Assembly: GCA_016870595.1 (NCBI GenBank)
Contig: VGBI01000007.1
Span: 1-57,265 of the forward strand
Direction of reading: 5' to 3'
Origin: Actinomycetota bacterium
Lineage (GTDB): Bacteria > Actinomycetota > Acidimicrobiia > IMCC26256 > PALSA-555
DNA: 57,265 nt
A model generated the notes under the pieces. The model saw only the letters and a program-made list of their open reading frames with translations, made no database searches and was not told the origin of the DNA. The position numbers were made by a program, and so were the translations under genes. Every line of letters starts with the position of its first letter. Position 1 is the first letter of the stretch. Shown here piece after piece: positions 1 to 9,304 of this stretch.

Positions 1-1
1 G

Positions 2-2413
2 CGCGACGCGATCCTGCACCTCCTCGCCGACGACCCCACCCTCACCGAGGACGACGTCGTCGTGCTCTGCCCCAAGATCGAGACGTACGCGCCGCTCATC
101 AGCGCCGGCTTCGGCCCGAGCGCCGGATCGAGCGCCGGATCGAGCGCTGGCGCGGGATCGGGTGGCGGCGGCGACGGTCCGCCCCGGCTGCGCTACCGCG
201 TGACCGACCGCGGCCTGCGCGACGACTACCCGCTGTTCGCCGCGTTCGAGGCGCTGCTCGCACTGGTGGCCGGGCGGGCGAGCGCGTCGGAGCTGGTCGG
301 GTTGGTGTCGCTGCCCGCGGTGCGGGCCCGCTTCGGGTTCGACGACGCCGCGGTGGCGTCGATCGCCGAGTGGACCGAGGCCACGCACGTGCGCTGGGGC
401 CTCGACGCCGACGACCGGGCCCGGTTCGGCTTCGACCCGCCGCTCGCCGACAACTCGTGGCGGGCCGGGCTCGACCGCCTCCTCACCGGGGTCGCGGTGG
501 TCGAGACCGACCTCGCCCTCGGGCCCGGCGGCGTGGCCCCGTATCCGGTGGAGGGGGGCGCGGCCGAGATCGCCGGGGCGCTCGCCGACCTCGTCGCCCG
601 CCTCGCCGATCTCCGTGACCGCATCGCCACCGACCACTCGCTCGTCGCCTGGGGCGAGCTGCTCGTGAAGGCGGCCCGCGACTTCCTCGACCCCCGGCGG
701 GCCGACGACTGGCAGGCCGAGCGCCTCGCCCGGGCCATCACCGAGGCGATCGACGACGCCCGCCTCGGCGCGCCCGACGACGACCTCCGGGTCGGGTTCG
801 CCGACGTGCGGGCGCTGGTCACCGAGCGCCTCGGCGGCGCGCCCCGGCGCTCGGAGCTCCTCCGGGGCGGGGTGACCGTGACGTCGCTCACGCCGCTGCG
901 CTGGCTCCCCTACCGGGTGGTGTGCATCCTCGGGTTCGACGAGGACGGCACCGGCCCCGCCCACACCGACGGCGACGACCTCACCGCCGTCGATCCGCTC
1001 CTCGGCGACCGCGACCCACGCGCCGAGACCCGTCAGGCCCTGCTCGAAGCGGTGCTCGCCGCGGGCGACCACCTCGTGATCACCCGCACGGGCCACAGCG
1101 AGCGCACCAACGAGGAGGTCCCGCCCGCGGTCACCCTCGCCGAGCTACGCGACACGATCGTCGCCACCCTCGCGCCCGCCGAACCCGGGGCCGAACGACC
1201 GGTCGACCCGTGGTCACGCATCGAGACGCGCCACCCCCACCAGCCGTTCGACGCCCGGGTCTTCGCCCCCGGTGCGCTCGGGCACCCGGGACCGTGGTCG
1301 TTCGACCCGGTGGCGTGCGCCGGCGCCGCGGCCGTGCGCGACCGCGCGCCGGACCTGCCCGAGTTCCTCCCCGAGCCGCTCGAGGCGGTGGCGCCGCCGC
1401 CGGTCCTCGTCGGCGCGCAGGTCACCCGCTTCCTGCGCAACCCGGTGCACCACTTCTTCCGGGAGCGCCTCGGCGCCCACATCCCCGACGAGACCGACGC
1501 GACCACCGCCGACGAGTTCGCGCTCGCCCTCGGCGGCCTCGACGCGTGGCACGTGGCCGATCGGCTCATCACCGCCCGCTGCGCCGGACTGCCCGACGAC
1601 CGCTGGGCCGCGCAGGAGCGGGCGTCGGGCGCCCTCCCCCCCGGACCTCTCGGCGACGACGCCCTGACCGGAATCAAGGGGAAGGTCGATCAGATCTTCG
1701 CCCGGGCCCGCACCCTCGGCGTCGATCCGCTCGAGACCCGCACCGTGCCGGTGGAGGTCACCCTCGACGACGGCACCCGGATCGTGGCCAACCACGACCG
1801 CCGGGCCGGCCACGAGGACGACCAGCCCGATCACCCCGATCGTCGGCCGGGTCCGGCCCGGATCAGCTATTCGTCACTCAAGGACCACCACTACCTCGAG
1901 CACTGGATCGAGCTGATGGTGCTGTGCGCCGCACGTCCCGACGTGGAGTGGCGCAGCGTCCGGGTGTGCCGCGCCGACAAGAAGATCGTGGCCGTGGAGC
2001 TGGTGCCCCGCCTCCCGGCCGGCGCCGAGCGGGCCGAGGCCGCCCGCCGCGCCCTCGGCACGGTCGTCGACCTGATGCAGCGCGCGACCCGCGAGCCACT
2101 GCCACTGTTCCCCGAGTTCAGTCGGAAGCTGGTCGAGCAGCCCGACGCCGACCTGGGATCTGCCTGGCACACCGACGAAGGTGCGTTCCAGACGTCGGCG
2201 GGCGCGGGCGACGACGTGTTCGTCCGCCTCGCGTTCGACAACGCGGGCGTCGACGACATCCTCGGCCTCCCCGTGCGCGACGACGACCCCGACGGCGACG
2301 CCGACTTCCGGGCCGAGCGCTTCGCCGAGGTGCTGTGGGGCACCGTCGACGCCACCGCCATGGACCTCGAGACCGAGCCCACCACCGACGACGCCGGCGA
2401 GGACGACGCATGA
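2..2413 (+). CDS. recC: RecC, exodeoxyribonuclease V gamma subunit (5' truncated)
   Basis: The frame is open from the window edge and gives 803 residues of the C-terminal part of RecC. RecC is the non-catalytic scaffold of RecBCD; it holds an inactive helicase/nuclease fold and recognises Chi. The first visible residues contain a VVVLCPKIE segment followed by YAPLI, typical of the RecC helicase-like domain. The apparent GTG at 62 is internal, because the frame continues upstream with RecC-like sequence. A Ser/Ala/Gly-rich low-complexity stretch (about nt 115-175) interrupts the conserved region. The stop overlaps the recB start as ATGA, so the genes are co-translated. Identity rests on family resemblance plus the recB and recD neighbours. 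Confidence 0.93.
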   Translation, partial: RDAILHLLADDPTLTEDDVVVLCPKIETYAPLISAGFGPSAGSSAGSSAGAGSGGGGDGPPRLRYRVTDRGLRDDYPLFAAFEALLALVAGRASASELVGLVSLPAVRARFGFDDAAVASIAEWTEATHVRWGLDADDRARFGFDPPLADNSWRAGLDRLLTGVAVVETDLALGPGGVAPYPVEGGAAEIAGALADLVARLADLRDRIATDHSLVAWGELLVKAARDFLDPRRADDWQAERLARAITEAIDDARLGAPDDDLRVGFADVRALVTERLGGAPRRSELLRGGVTVTSLTPLRWLPYRVVCILGFDEDGTGPAHTDGDDLTAVDPLLGDRDPRAETRQALLEAVLAAGDHLVITRTGHSERTNEEVPPAVTLAELRDTIVATLAPAEPGAERPVDPWSRIETRHPHQPFDARVFAPGALGHPGPWSFDPVACAGAAAVRDRAPDLPEFLPEPLEAVAPPPVLVGAQVTRFLRNPVHHFFRERLGAHIPDETDATTADEFALALGGLDAWHVADRLITARCAGLPDDRWAAQERASGALPPGPLGDDALTGIKGKVDQIFARARTLGVDPLETRTVPVEVTLDDGTRIVANHDRRAGHEDDQPDHPDRRPGPARISYSSLKDHHYLEHWIELMVLCAARPDVEWRSVRVCRADKKIVAVELVPRLPAGAERAEAARRALGTVVDLMQRATREPLPLFPEFSRKLVEQPDADLGSAWHTDEGAFQTSAGAGDDVFVRLAFDNAGVDDILGLPVRDDDPDGDADFRAERFAEVLWGTVDATAMDLETEPTTDDAGEDDA
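118..150 (+). repeat. 12-bp tandem repeat inside recC
   Basis: Two exact copies and one partial copy of GAGCGCCGGATC encode a Ser-Ala-Gly-Ser linker in RecC. It looks like replication-slippage expansion of a disordered insert. Confidence 0.6.
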
Positions 2414-5400
2414 GCACCGTGGACGTGTTCGATCTCGCCGGACCCCTCCCCGAAGGCCTCACCGCGATCGGTGCGAGCGCCGGCACCGGCAAGACCTTCA
2501 CCCTCGCCGCGCTCGCGACCCGCATGCTCGCCGAGATCGACCTCCCGATCGAGCAGCTGCTCATCGTCACCTACACCCGGGCCGCTGCCGCCGAGCTACG
2601 TGACCGGGTCCGCAGCCGGATGGCCGAGACCGCGGCGATCCTCGCCGACCCCACTGCGCCGCTCGACGAGCCGTGGCTCGCTGCGCTCGCCGCCACCGAC
2701 CGCTCCGTCCGGGCCGAGCGCCTGGCCCGCGCGGTGGCTGACTTCGACGCCGCCACCATCTCGACCATCCACGGCTTCGCCCAGCAGGTGCTCGGCACCC
2801 TCGGAGTGGCCGCCCCCGGGGACCCCGACGCCCGGCTGGTCGAGGACGGCAAGCAGCTCGTCCGCCAGGTGTGCACCGACCTCCTGGTGCAGGAGGCCGT
2901 CGCCGATCCCACCGGCGTCGCCGAGCTCCCGAAGCTCGATGCGCTCGCCCGGGCGGTCGAGCGGGTGCTCGGCAACCCCGGGATCAGGCCGGTGCCGGCG
3001 GCCGACGTCCCGCCGGCGTTGCTGGAGGAGAACCCGGCGCTTCGCCAGGCCGTGCGGTGCCGCGAGCTCGTGGAGCGGGCCCTCGCCGCAGTGACCGACC
3101 GCCGCCGCAGCGCCGGAACGCTCGCCTTCGACGACCTGCTCGGCCGTCTGCGCGAGGGCCTCGACGACACAGACGTGCTCGAGGCAGTGCAGCGCCGCTT
3201 CCGCGTGGGCATGGTCGACGAGTTCCAGGACACCGACCCGATCCAGTGGGAGATCTTCGCGCGGATCTTCCGCGGCCCCGGCCACCGCCTCGTGCTGGTG
3301 GGTGATCCGAAGCAGGCGATCTACCGGTTCCGGGGTGCCGACGTGCACACCTATCTCGCGGCGGTCGAGGCGGCCGACACGCGCACGACCCTCACGCACA
3401 ACTGGCGCTCCGACGGGGCGATGCTCGACGCCCTCGACGGCGTGCTCGCCGACGCCACGTTCGGCGCACCCACGATCGCCTTCACGTCGGTGGAGCCGGC
3501 TCCCGACCACCGCGGTCGCCGGATCACCGATGCCGAGGGCACCCCGGTCGTCCCGTTGTCGATCCGGTTCGTCGCCGACGCCGACCTGCCGGTCGAGAAG
3601 CACGGGAAGTTCTTCCTCACCGGGATCACCGAGCAGACGATCGAGGACGACGTCGCCGCCCACGTCCGCGCCCTCCTCGACTCCGTCGAGGTCCCGCAGG
3701 TGGGCGCCACCCCGGCCCACCGCCTGGCCCCTCGTGACGTGGCGATCCTGGTCGGGCGGCACAACGAGGCCCCGCCGCTGCGCGCCGCACTCGAACGCCA
3801 CGGGATCCCGGCCACCATCACCCGCGTCGGGTCGGTGCTGGCCTCCCCGGCGGCCACCCAGTGGCGCTGGCTGCTCGAGGCGGTGGCCCGCCCCTCCGAC
3901 CCCGACCGGGCCCGGACCGCCGCCCTGTCATGGTTCTCCGACTGGACTGCGACACGGATCGCAACGGCGAACGACGACGAGCTCGGCGAGTTCCAGGAGC
4001 GGCTCGCCACCTGGGGTGCGCTGCTCGGTCGCCGGGGCGCTGCGGCGTTCTGCGCCCGGGTGTGGAACGAGAGTGGCGTCGTCGCCCGCCGCCTCGCCGG
4101 CCCCGACGGCGACCGCGAGGTGACCGACCTCGCCCACGTCGCCGAGCTGCTACAGGTGGCCGGACCCGGAGGGACGAGCGCCCCGGCCCTGCTCGACGCG
4201 CTCGACGCCCTCGCCGCCGAGCACGCCGGCGACTCCGAGGACGACATCACGGCCCGCCGGATCGAGTCGGAGGCCGCCGCCGTGCAGATCATGACGCTCT
4301 TCGCGGCCAAGGGACTCGAGTTCCCGGTCGTGTGCGTCCCCACGCTGTGGCGGGGTGGGTTGGTGGCGGTCAAGGACGTCGTGTACCGCACCGACGACGG
4401 TCGGCTCGAGGTCGACGTCGGCTCGATCGCCGGCGCGAAGTGGCCCGACAAGAAGGCATACGAGGCGCGGCGCAAGCGGGCCCAGCGGGAGCTGCGGGGC
4501 GAGAACCTGCGCCAGCTCTACGTCGCGCTCACCCGGGCCCGCCACCACACCGCGTTGTGGTGGAGCCTCGGCAAGGGCGGCGCCGACAACGGGCTCACCC
4601 GCCTGCTCTTCGCGCGCGATGCCGACGGTCGGATCGTCTCCGAGGAGTACGACCCCGATCCCGCAGTGAAGGACCCGTTCTCGCTGCGCCCCGACCCCGA
4701 TCTCACGGCGCGGGCCGCGGCCACGTTCGCCCGGGACGGCCTGGTCGAGGTGACCACCGTCGACCGGCCGGTCCCGGAGCCGGACACGGAATGGACCGAC
4801 CCGACCGGCGGCGGCGTGCGGGGCGCCGAGCCCGAGGTCGCGGTGTTCGACCGCGCGCTGCCCCGCCGGGCCCGGCGGTGGTCGTTCACCGGGATCATCG
4901 CCCGGGGCCGGATCGACGACGAGGCCCCGGGCGTGACCGGCCGGGTGGCCGCACCCGGTGCCGACGACCTCGAGACGGTCACCGACCCCGAGGACGTGAC
5001 CGACGGCGACAAGGGCGCCGGCGACGAGCCCACCGGCCCCGCCCCCGGACCGGGCGACCCGGTCGCCCCGGCCACCGAGGGCGCGGCGCTGCCGCTCGGG
5101 ACGATGCCCGCGGGCCGGGAGTTCGGCACGCTGGTGCACTCGGTGCTCGAGAAGGTCGACTTCACCTCGGCGGCGCTCGCCGGCGATCTCGCCGCCGATA
5201 TCGCCGAACGCCTGCGCTGGTCGAGCACGTCGCGCCTCGACGCGGACGCGCTCGTCGCCGGGCTCGTCGCCGCCATCGACTCGCCCCTCGGCCCGCGCTT
5301 CGGCGACGCCTCCCGCACGCTGCGCTCGTTCCCGCCCACCGATCGCCTCGACGAGCTGGCCTTCGACCTGCGGCTCCCCGACGACCGGGCCGACGTCGCG

Positions 5401-5931
5401 CCGGTCACCATGGCCGACCTCGGCGCGCTGGTCCGGCGGTACGCACCCCAAGGGCCGCTGCGCGACTGGGCCGACCGGTGTGCAGCCGGCCTCTTCCCCG
5501 TCGACCTCGTCGGGCAGCTCACCGGGTCGATCGACGCCGTGTTCCGGGTGCGGGGGACGAACGGTACGCCCGACCGCTTCGTCGTGTGCGACTACAAGAC
5601 CAACCGCATCAGCGGACCCGAGCGGGCCCCGACCATCGACGACTTCCACCCCGACCGGCTCGCCGAGGAGATGGCCCACGCGCACTACGTGCTGCAGATG
5701 CTGCTCTACTGCGTCGCCGTCCACCGCTACCTGCGCTGGCGCCTCCCCGGCTACGACCCCGCCACGCACCTCGCGGGTGGGGCCTACCTGTTCGTGCGCG
5801 GGATGGTCGGCCTCGACACCCCGACCACCGACCAGGGACCGCACGGCGTGTTCTCGTGGGACGTGCCGCCGGAACTCGTCGTGGCGACGAGCGACCTGCT
5901 CGCCGGTGTGCGCCCGGCGGTGACCCCGTGA
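2410..5931 (+). CDS. recB: RecB, exodeoxyribonuclease V beta subunit
   Basis: A 1173-residue SF1A helicase/nuclease, the 3'-5' motor and only nuclease of RecBCD. Visible motifs are Walker A ASAGTGKT (about residue 25), VDEFQDTDPIQWE (about 272), VGDPKQAIYRFRGAD (about 298), THNWRSD, FAAKGLEFPVV (about 635) and YVALTRARH (about 704). A C-terminal RecB nuclease domain carries GREFGTLVH (about 901), the VCDYKTN catalytic Asp-Tyr-Lys (about 1060) and an LQMLLYCVA segment. The ATG overlaps the recC stop by 4 nt, and the stop overlaps the recD GTG by 4 nt, giving a tight recCBD operon. All key motifs are intact, so it is probably active. Confidence 0.96.
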   Translation: MSTVDVFDLAGPLPEGLTAIGASAGTGKTFTLAALATRMLAEIDLPIEQLLIVTYTRAAAAELRDRVRSRMAETAAILADPTAPLDEPWLAALAATDRSVRAERLARAVADFDAATISTIHGFAQQVLGTLGVAAPGDPDARLVEDGKQLVRQVCTDLLVQEAVADPTGVAELPKLDALARAVERVLGNPGIRPVPAADVPPALLEENPALRQAVRCRELVERALAAVTDRRRSAGTLAFDDLLGRLREGLDDTDVLEAVQRRFRVGMVDEFQDTDPIQWEIFARIFRGPGHRLVLVGDPKQAIYRFRGADVHTYLAAVEAADTRTTLTHNWRSDGAMLDALDGVLADATFGAPTIAFTSVEPAPDHRGRRITDAEGTPVVPLSIRFVADADLPVEKHGKFFLTGITEQTIEDDVAAHVRALLDSVEVPQVGATPAHRLAPRDVAILVGRHNEAPPLRAALERHGIPATITRVGSVLASPAATQWRWLLEAVARPSDPDRARTAALSWFSDWTATRIATANDDELGEFQERLATWGALLGRRGAAAFCARVWNESGVVARRLAGPDGDREVTDLAHVAELLQVAGPGGTSAPALLDALDALAAEHAGDSEDDITARRIESEAAAVQIMTLFAAKGLEFPVVCVPTLWRGGLVAVKDVVYRTDDGRLEVDVGSIAGAKWPDKKAYEARRKRAQRELRGENLRQLYVALTRARHHTALWWSLGKGGADNGLTRLLFARDADGRIVSEEYDPDPAVKDPFSLRPDPDLTARAAATFARDGLVEVTTVDRPVPEPDTEWTDPTGGGVRGAEPEVAVFDRALPRRARRWSFTGIIARGRIDDEAPGVTGRVAAPGADDLETVTDPEDVTDGDKGAGDEPTGPAPGPGDPVAPATEGAALPLGTMPAGREFGTLVHSVLEKVDFTSAALAGDLAADIAERLRWSSTSRLDADALVAGLVAAIDSPLGPRFGDASRTLRSFPPTDRLDELAFDLRLPDDRADVAPVTMADLGALVRRYAPQGPLRDWADRCAAGLFPVDLVGQLTGSIDAVFRVRGTNGTPDRFVVCDYKTNRISGPERAPTIDDFHPDRLAEEMAHAHYVLQMLLYCVAVHRYLRWRLPGYDPATHLAGGAYLFVRGMVGLDTPTTDQGPHGVFSWDVPPELVVATSDLLAGVRPAVTP

Positions 5932-7853
5932 GCCCCACCGCCCGCGCCCCCCACCTCGATCCGGTCACCGAGTGCCTGCGCCCGTTCGTCGAGGCCGGGA
6001 TCCTCGCCGCCACCGACGTGCACGTGGCCGGCACGATCGCCCGGGTTACCGGCACCACCGACCCGGCCCTGGTGCTCGGCCTCGCCGTCGCCACCCGCGC
6101 CCCGCGCCTCGGGCACGTGTGCGCCGACCTGCGCACCGTCGCCGAACACGCGGTGCCGGTCGCCGTCGACGGTGAAGAGGCGGATGGCCCCGTGCCCACA
6201 CTGCCGTGGCCCGAGCCCGACGCGTGGATCGCCGCGCTCGCGGCGTCGCCGCTGACCCGGGCCCCGGGTGAGGACCGGGTGGTCGACGGCCGGGCCGCCC
6301 CGCTCGTGCTCGACCCCGCCACCGGCCGCTGCTGGACCGACCGCTACCACCGCTACGAGGCGCAGGTCGCGGCCGACCTGCGGGCCCGCGCCGCGGCCAC
6401 CGGCGGCTGCCTCGCCCCGTCGGATGCGCTCGAGGCCGCCCTGGCCGCAGCGCTCCCCGACCCCGACCCCGATCCCACCCGGCCCGATCCCGCCCGGCCC
6501 GAGGCCCGGCCCAACCGCCAGCGCGAGGCGGCCCGGGTCATCCTCACCCGCCGCCTCGCCGTGGTCGCAGGCGGCCCGGGCACGGGCAAGACCCACACCA
6601 TCGCCCGGGCCATCACGGTGGCCCGACAGCTGCAGGACCCCGACCGGCCGCTGCAGATCGCGCTCGCCGCCCCGACGGGCAAGGCCGCGGCGCGCATGAC
6701 CGAGGCGCTCGAGCAGGCCGGGGGCGACGCCGCCACCGACGCCACCGCGACCACGGGGACGACCCGGCTCACCGCCTCCACCCTGCACCGGCTCCTCGGC
6801 GGGCGGCCCGACGCGACCCGCTTCCGCCACCACCGCGACAACCCGCTCCCCCACGACCTGGTCATCGTCGACGAGACGTCGATGGTCGCGCTGCCGTTGA
6901 TGGCCCGCCTGCTCGAGGCGGTGCGCCCCGACGCGACCGTGGTGCTCGTGGGCGACCCGTTCCAGCTGGTGAGCATCGAGGCCGGGGCCGTGCTCGGGGA
7001 GATCGTCGGGCCGGTGGCCGACGGCACGATGGTCGCCCCGACCAACCCCGTCACCGCCCGGCTCGCCGAGCAGGTGGTGGTGCTCGACCGCGTGCACCGC
7101 TTCACCGCCGACTCGCGCATCGCCGCGCTCGCCGACCACATCCGACTCGGGCGTGCCGACGAGGCCTTGGTGCTCCTGCGCGAACCACCGGCGGCGGACG
7201 CCCGACCCGAGCTCACCTGGATCGAGCCCGACGACGCCGCGGGCGTCGACGGGTTGCTCGAGACCGTGATCGAGCACGCGCGCGAGGTTGTCCGGATCGC
7301 CCGGTCCGGCGACCCCGACGCCGGACCGACGGGTATCGCGGCGGCGACGGCGTGCAAGGTCCTGACCGCGACCCACCACGGCGACCTCGGCCGCCGCCGG
7401 ATCACCGAGCGGATCGAGGCCGCGCTGCGCGCCCACCTCGACGACGACTCCATCGGACGCCGGTGGTACCGGGGGCGGCCGGTGATCGCGACGGCCAACG
7501 ACTACCGCACCCGCCTGTTCAACGGCGACGTTGGCCTGACCGTCGTCACGCCCGAGGGCGCGACCCGGGTGGTGTTCGAGGGCGACCGGACCTTCGCCCC
7601 GGCCCAGGTCAGCGGGCTCGAGACCTGGTGGGCCATGACCGTGCACAAGAGCCAGGGCTCGGAGTTCGGGCACGTGGTCGTGACCCTCCCGCCCGCGCCG
7701 TCGCCGCTGCTGACCCGGGAACTGCTCTACACGGCGGTGACCCGGGCCCGGACCCAGGTCACCGTCGTCGCGCGCGAGGACTCGGTCCGGGCCGCCGTGG
7801 GCACCTCCGTCCAGCGCACGTCCGGGCTGCGCCAGGCCCTCTGGAGCACCTGA
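5928..7853 (+). CDS. recD: RecD, exodeoxyribonuclease V alpha subunit
   Basis: A 641-residue SF1B 5'-3' helicase, the fast motor of RecBCD. The N-terminal region (1-200) contains the RecD interaction segment LGLAVATRAPRLGHVC. Walker A is GGPGTGKTHT (about 215), followed by APTGKAAARM, VDETSMV (about 314), VGDPFQL and, near the C-terminus, MTVHKSQGSEF (about 570) and LLYTAVTRAR. The start is GTG, in a GTGA overlap with the recB stop. Completing recC-recB-recD argues for a functional Chi-regulated end-resection enzyme rather than a stand-alone RecD2. Confidence 0.95.
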   Translation: MSPTARAPHLDPVTECLRPFVEAGILAATDVHVAGTIARVTGTTDPALVLGLAVATRAPRLGHVCADLRTVAEHAVPVAVDGEEADGPVPTLPWPEPDAWIAALAASPLTRAPGEDRVVDGRAAPLVLDPATGRCWTDRYHRYEAQVAADLRARAAATGGCLAPSDALEAALAAALPDPDPDPTRPDPARPEARPNRQREAARVILTRRLAVVAGGPGTGKTHTIARAITVARQLQDPDRPLQIALAAPTGKAAARMTEALEQAGGDAATDATATTGTTRLTASTLHRLLGGRPDATRFRHHRDNPLPHDLVIVDETSMVALPLMARLLEAVRPDATVVLVGDPFQLVSIEAGAVLGEIVGPVADGTMVAPTNPVTARLAEQVVVLDRVHRFTADSRIAALADHIRLGRADEALVLLREPPAADARPELTWIEPDDAAGVDGLLETVIEHAREVVRIARSGDPDAGPTGIAAATACKVLTATHHGDLGRRRITERIEAALRAHLDDDSIGRRWYRGRPVIATANDYRTRLFNGDVGLTVVTPEGATRVVFEGDRTFAPAQVSGLETWWAMTVHKSQGSEFGHVVVTLPPAPSPLLTRELLYTAVTRARTQVTVVAREDSVRAAVGTSVQRTSGLRQALWST

Positions 7854-7933
7854 GGCGCAGACGCCGGACTCGGGTGTCCCAGCGCCGCGTCATGGTCGGA
7901 TCGTCCCCGTGACCACGACCCCGAGGAGCCCCG

Positions 7934-8438
7934 ATGCCCGCGCCCGACGCCGCCGCGCCCGACGCGTCCCACGAGCCCACCGACCCGACCGTCGACGCCG
8001 ACCTCGACGATCTGGACGACGAGGACGAGGACGAAGACGAGGACGAGGAGATCGAGATCCCCGACGTCTTCGAGATCGCCGGGCCGATCACACTGCCGAC
8101 CACCCTCGTGTACGGCGAGTACAGCGACGAGATCCTCTTCGTCCCCCGCGCCCTCGTCGATGCGATCGAACGGGTGTGGAACGAGTTCGACTGGGACCGT
8201 GCGGAACTCGAAGGGATCGAATGGATCGACGTGGTGCCGTGGACGCCCAGATCCAGGGGGGTGGTTGCCCAAGGCGGTGGTGACCGAGTTCGGCACCCGC
8301 AGCGAATCGCTCTTCGACGGAGCGTGCCTGTCCTTCGACCCCGACGACGCCGACGCCATCGTCGCCCGCCTCACCGAGGCCGGGTACACGTGCGAGGAGG
8401 ACTCCTGGGCGATCGAGTTCGTCTGCACGGGCTACTGA
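7934..8438 (+). pseudogene. Highly acidic uncharacterised protein, frameshifted at a G6 run
   Basis: An ATG with a GGAG ribosome site starts a protein of extreme acidity: about 35 Asp/Glu against 3 Lys/Arg in its first 105 residues, including twelve acidic residues in a row (28-39). The reading frame then shifts. The first frame degenerates into Arg-rich sequence after nt about 8255, while the next frame continues with natural-looking sequence (LPKAVVTEFGTRSES to WAIEFVCTGY) and stops at 8438. Removing one G from the six at 8256-8261 joins them into 167 residues. It could be a sequencing error, a recent mutation or true slippage. I do not recognise the family. It lies 80 bp after recD and just before an Fe-S nuclease. 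Confidence 0.7.
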
Positions 8439-8473
8439 CCGGCAGCCCGGGCGGTCGTGTCACACCCCCGTGC

Positions 8474-8479
8474 GAGCAT
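8474..8479 (+). promoter_or_regulatory. Possible leaderless -10 box for the Fe-S nuclease gene
   Basis: GAGCAT lies 6 nt before the ATG at 8486 and there is no Shine-Dalgarno sequence. This resembles, weakly, the GAGACT boxes seen elsewhere in the window. Confidence 0.3.
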
Positions 8480-8485
8480 GACCCC

Positions 8486-9280
8486 ATGCCCAGCGACCCC
8501 ACTCCCTCCCGCCCCGACGCCGGTGCTGCCCGGCGGGCGTTCTCCGTCTCGTCCACCACGACCTACGAGACCTGTCCCCGGCGCTACCGCTTCGGCTACG
8601 TGGAGCGGATCCCGACCGACCGGGCCGAGGCTCCCGAGCCGTGGCGCTTCGGCACCGTCGTGCACGCCGGGCTCGAGGCGGGCTACGCGGCCCATCGCGA
8701 CCGGGGCACCGGCTCGGACCTCACCCCGGGGATCCCGACCGCGGTCGCAGCGGTGCGGGAGGCCTGGGTGAGTGAGGCGATGCCCGACGACCCGGCCCGG
8801 CTCGCCGAGGCCGAGGCCCTCGTGACCCGGGCGCTCACCGAGGAGCGGCTGGCTCCGGCCGACATCCTCGGGGTCGAGCACCGGTTCCGGGCCGAGACCA
8901 CCGACGGCGTCCGCATCCACGGGATCAGCGACCTCGTCGTGCGGACCGCGCCGGACGCGGTCGAGGTGCGCGACCACAAGGTGACCCGGGCGGTCCGCAC
9001 GCCCGAGCAGCTCCGCGGCGACCTGCAGCTCGGCGTCTACGGGTGGCTGGCCCGGGCCACCTGGCCGTGGGCGAACCGCGTGGTGGTCGCCCACCACTAC
9101 CCGCTCACCGGGGCGCTGGTGCGCGTCGACCTCGACGACACCTGGATCGACGCGGCGCTCGACCGGGTCCGGGGCGTGGCCGGTCGGGTGGCCGGCGATC
9201 ACGAGTTCGCGCCCACCCCCGGCGAGCACTGCCGGAACTGTGCCTACACCGCGATCTGCGACGCCGCAGCCATCACCTGA
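8486..9280 (+). CDS. RecB-like PD-(D/E)XK nuclease with Fe-S cysteines (Cas4/AddB type)
   Basis: A 264-residue protein predicted to cut DNA exonucleolytically. It has the Cas4/AddB layout: Cys30 (TYETCPRRY) near the start and the C249-x2-C252-x5-C258 cluster at the end, the four ligands of a 4Fe-4S clasp. Between them lie the RecB-nuclease His60 (FGTVVHAGLE), Asp149 (GISDLV) and the Asp163/Lys165 pair (VRDHKV). No helicase domain is present. ATG 8486 is chosen because conserved sequence starts soon after it; the frame is open further upstream only because the acidic gene's first frame runs into it. There is no cas gene nearby, so a role in repair beside recCBD is more likely than CRISPR adaptation. 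Confidence 0.85.
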   Translation: MPSDPTPSRPDAGAARRAFSVSSTTTYETCPRRYRFGYVERIPTDRAEAPEPWRFGTVVHAGLEAGYAAHRDRGTGSDLTPGIPTAVAAVREAWVSEAMPDDPARLAEAEALVTRALTEERLAPADILGVEHRFRAETTDGVRIHGISDLVVRTAPDAVEVRDHKVTRAVRTPEQLRGDLQLGVYGWLARATWPWANRVVVAHHYPLTGALVRVDLDDTWIDAALDRVRGVAGRVAGDHEFAPTPGEHCRNCAYTAICDAAAIT

Positions 9281-9304
9281 GCCCGCAGACCGACCACGCC
9301 CCCC

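Noticed and set aside
922-2409. Long open frame overlapping recC in another phase, continuous with recB
   Set aside because: The translation is Arg/Pro-rich, typical of a shadow frame in high-GC DNA; recB begins at ATG 2410 with its motif-bearing domain right after.
8256-8261. Programmed ribosomal frameshift site
   Set aside because: Nothing but a G6 run is seen: no ribosome-like stimulator or clear pseudoknot. Sequencing error or mutation is simpler, so it is kept only as a possibility.
8486-9280. Cas4 of a CRISPR system
   Set aside because: No cas1, cas2 or array nearby; the gene sits after recCBD.
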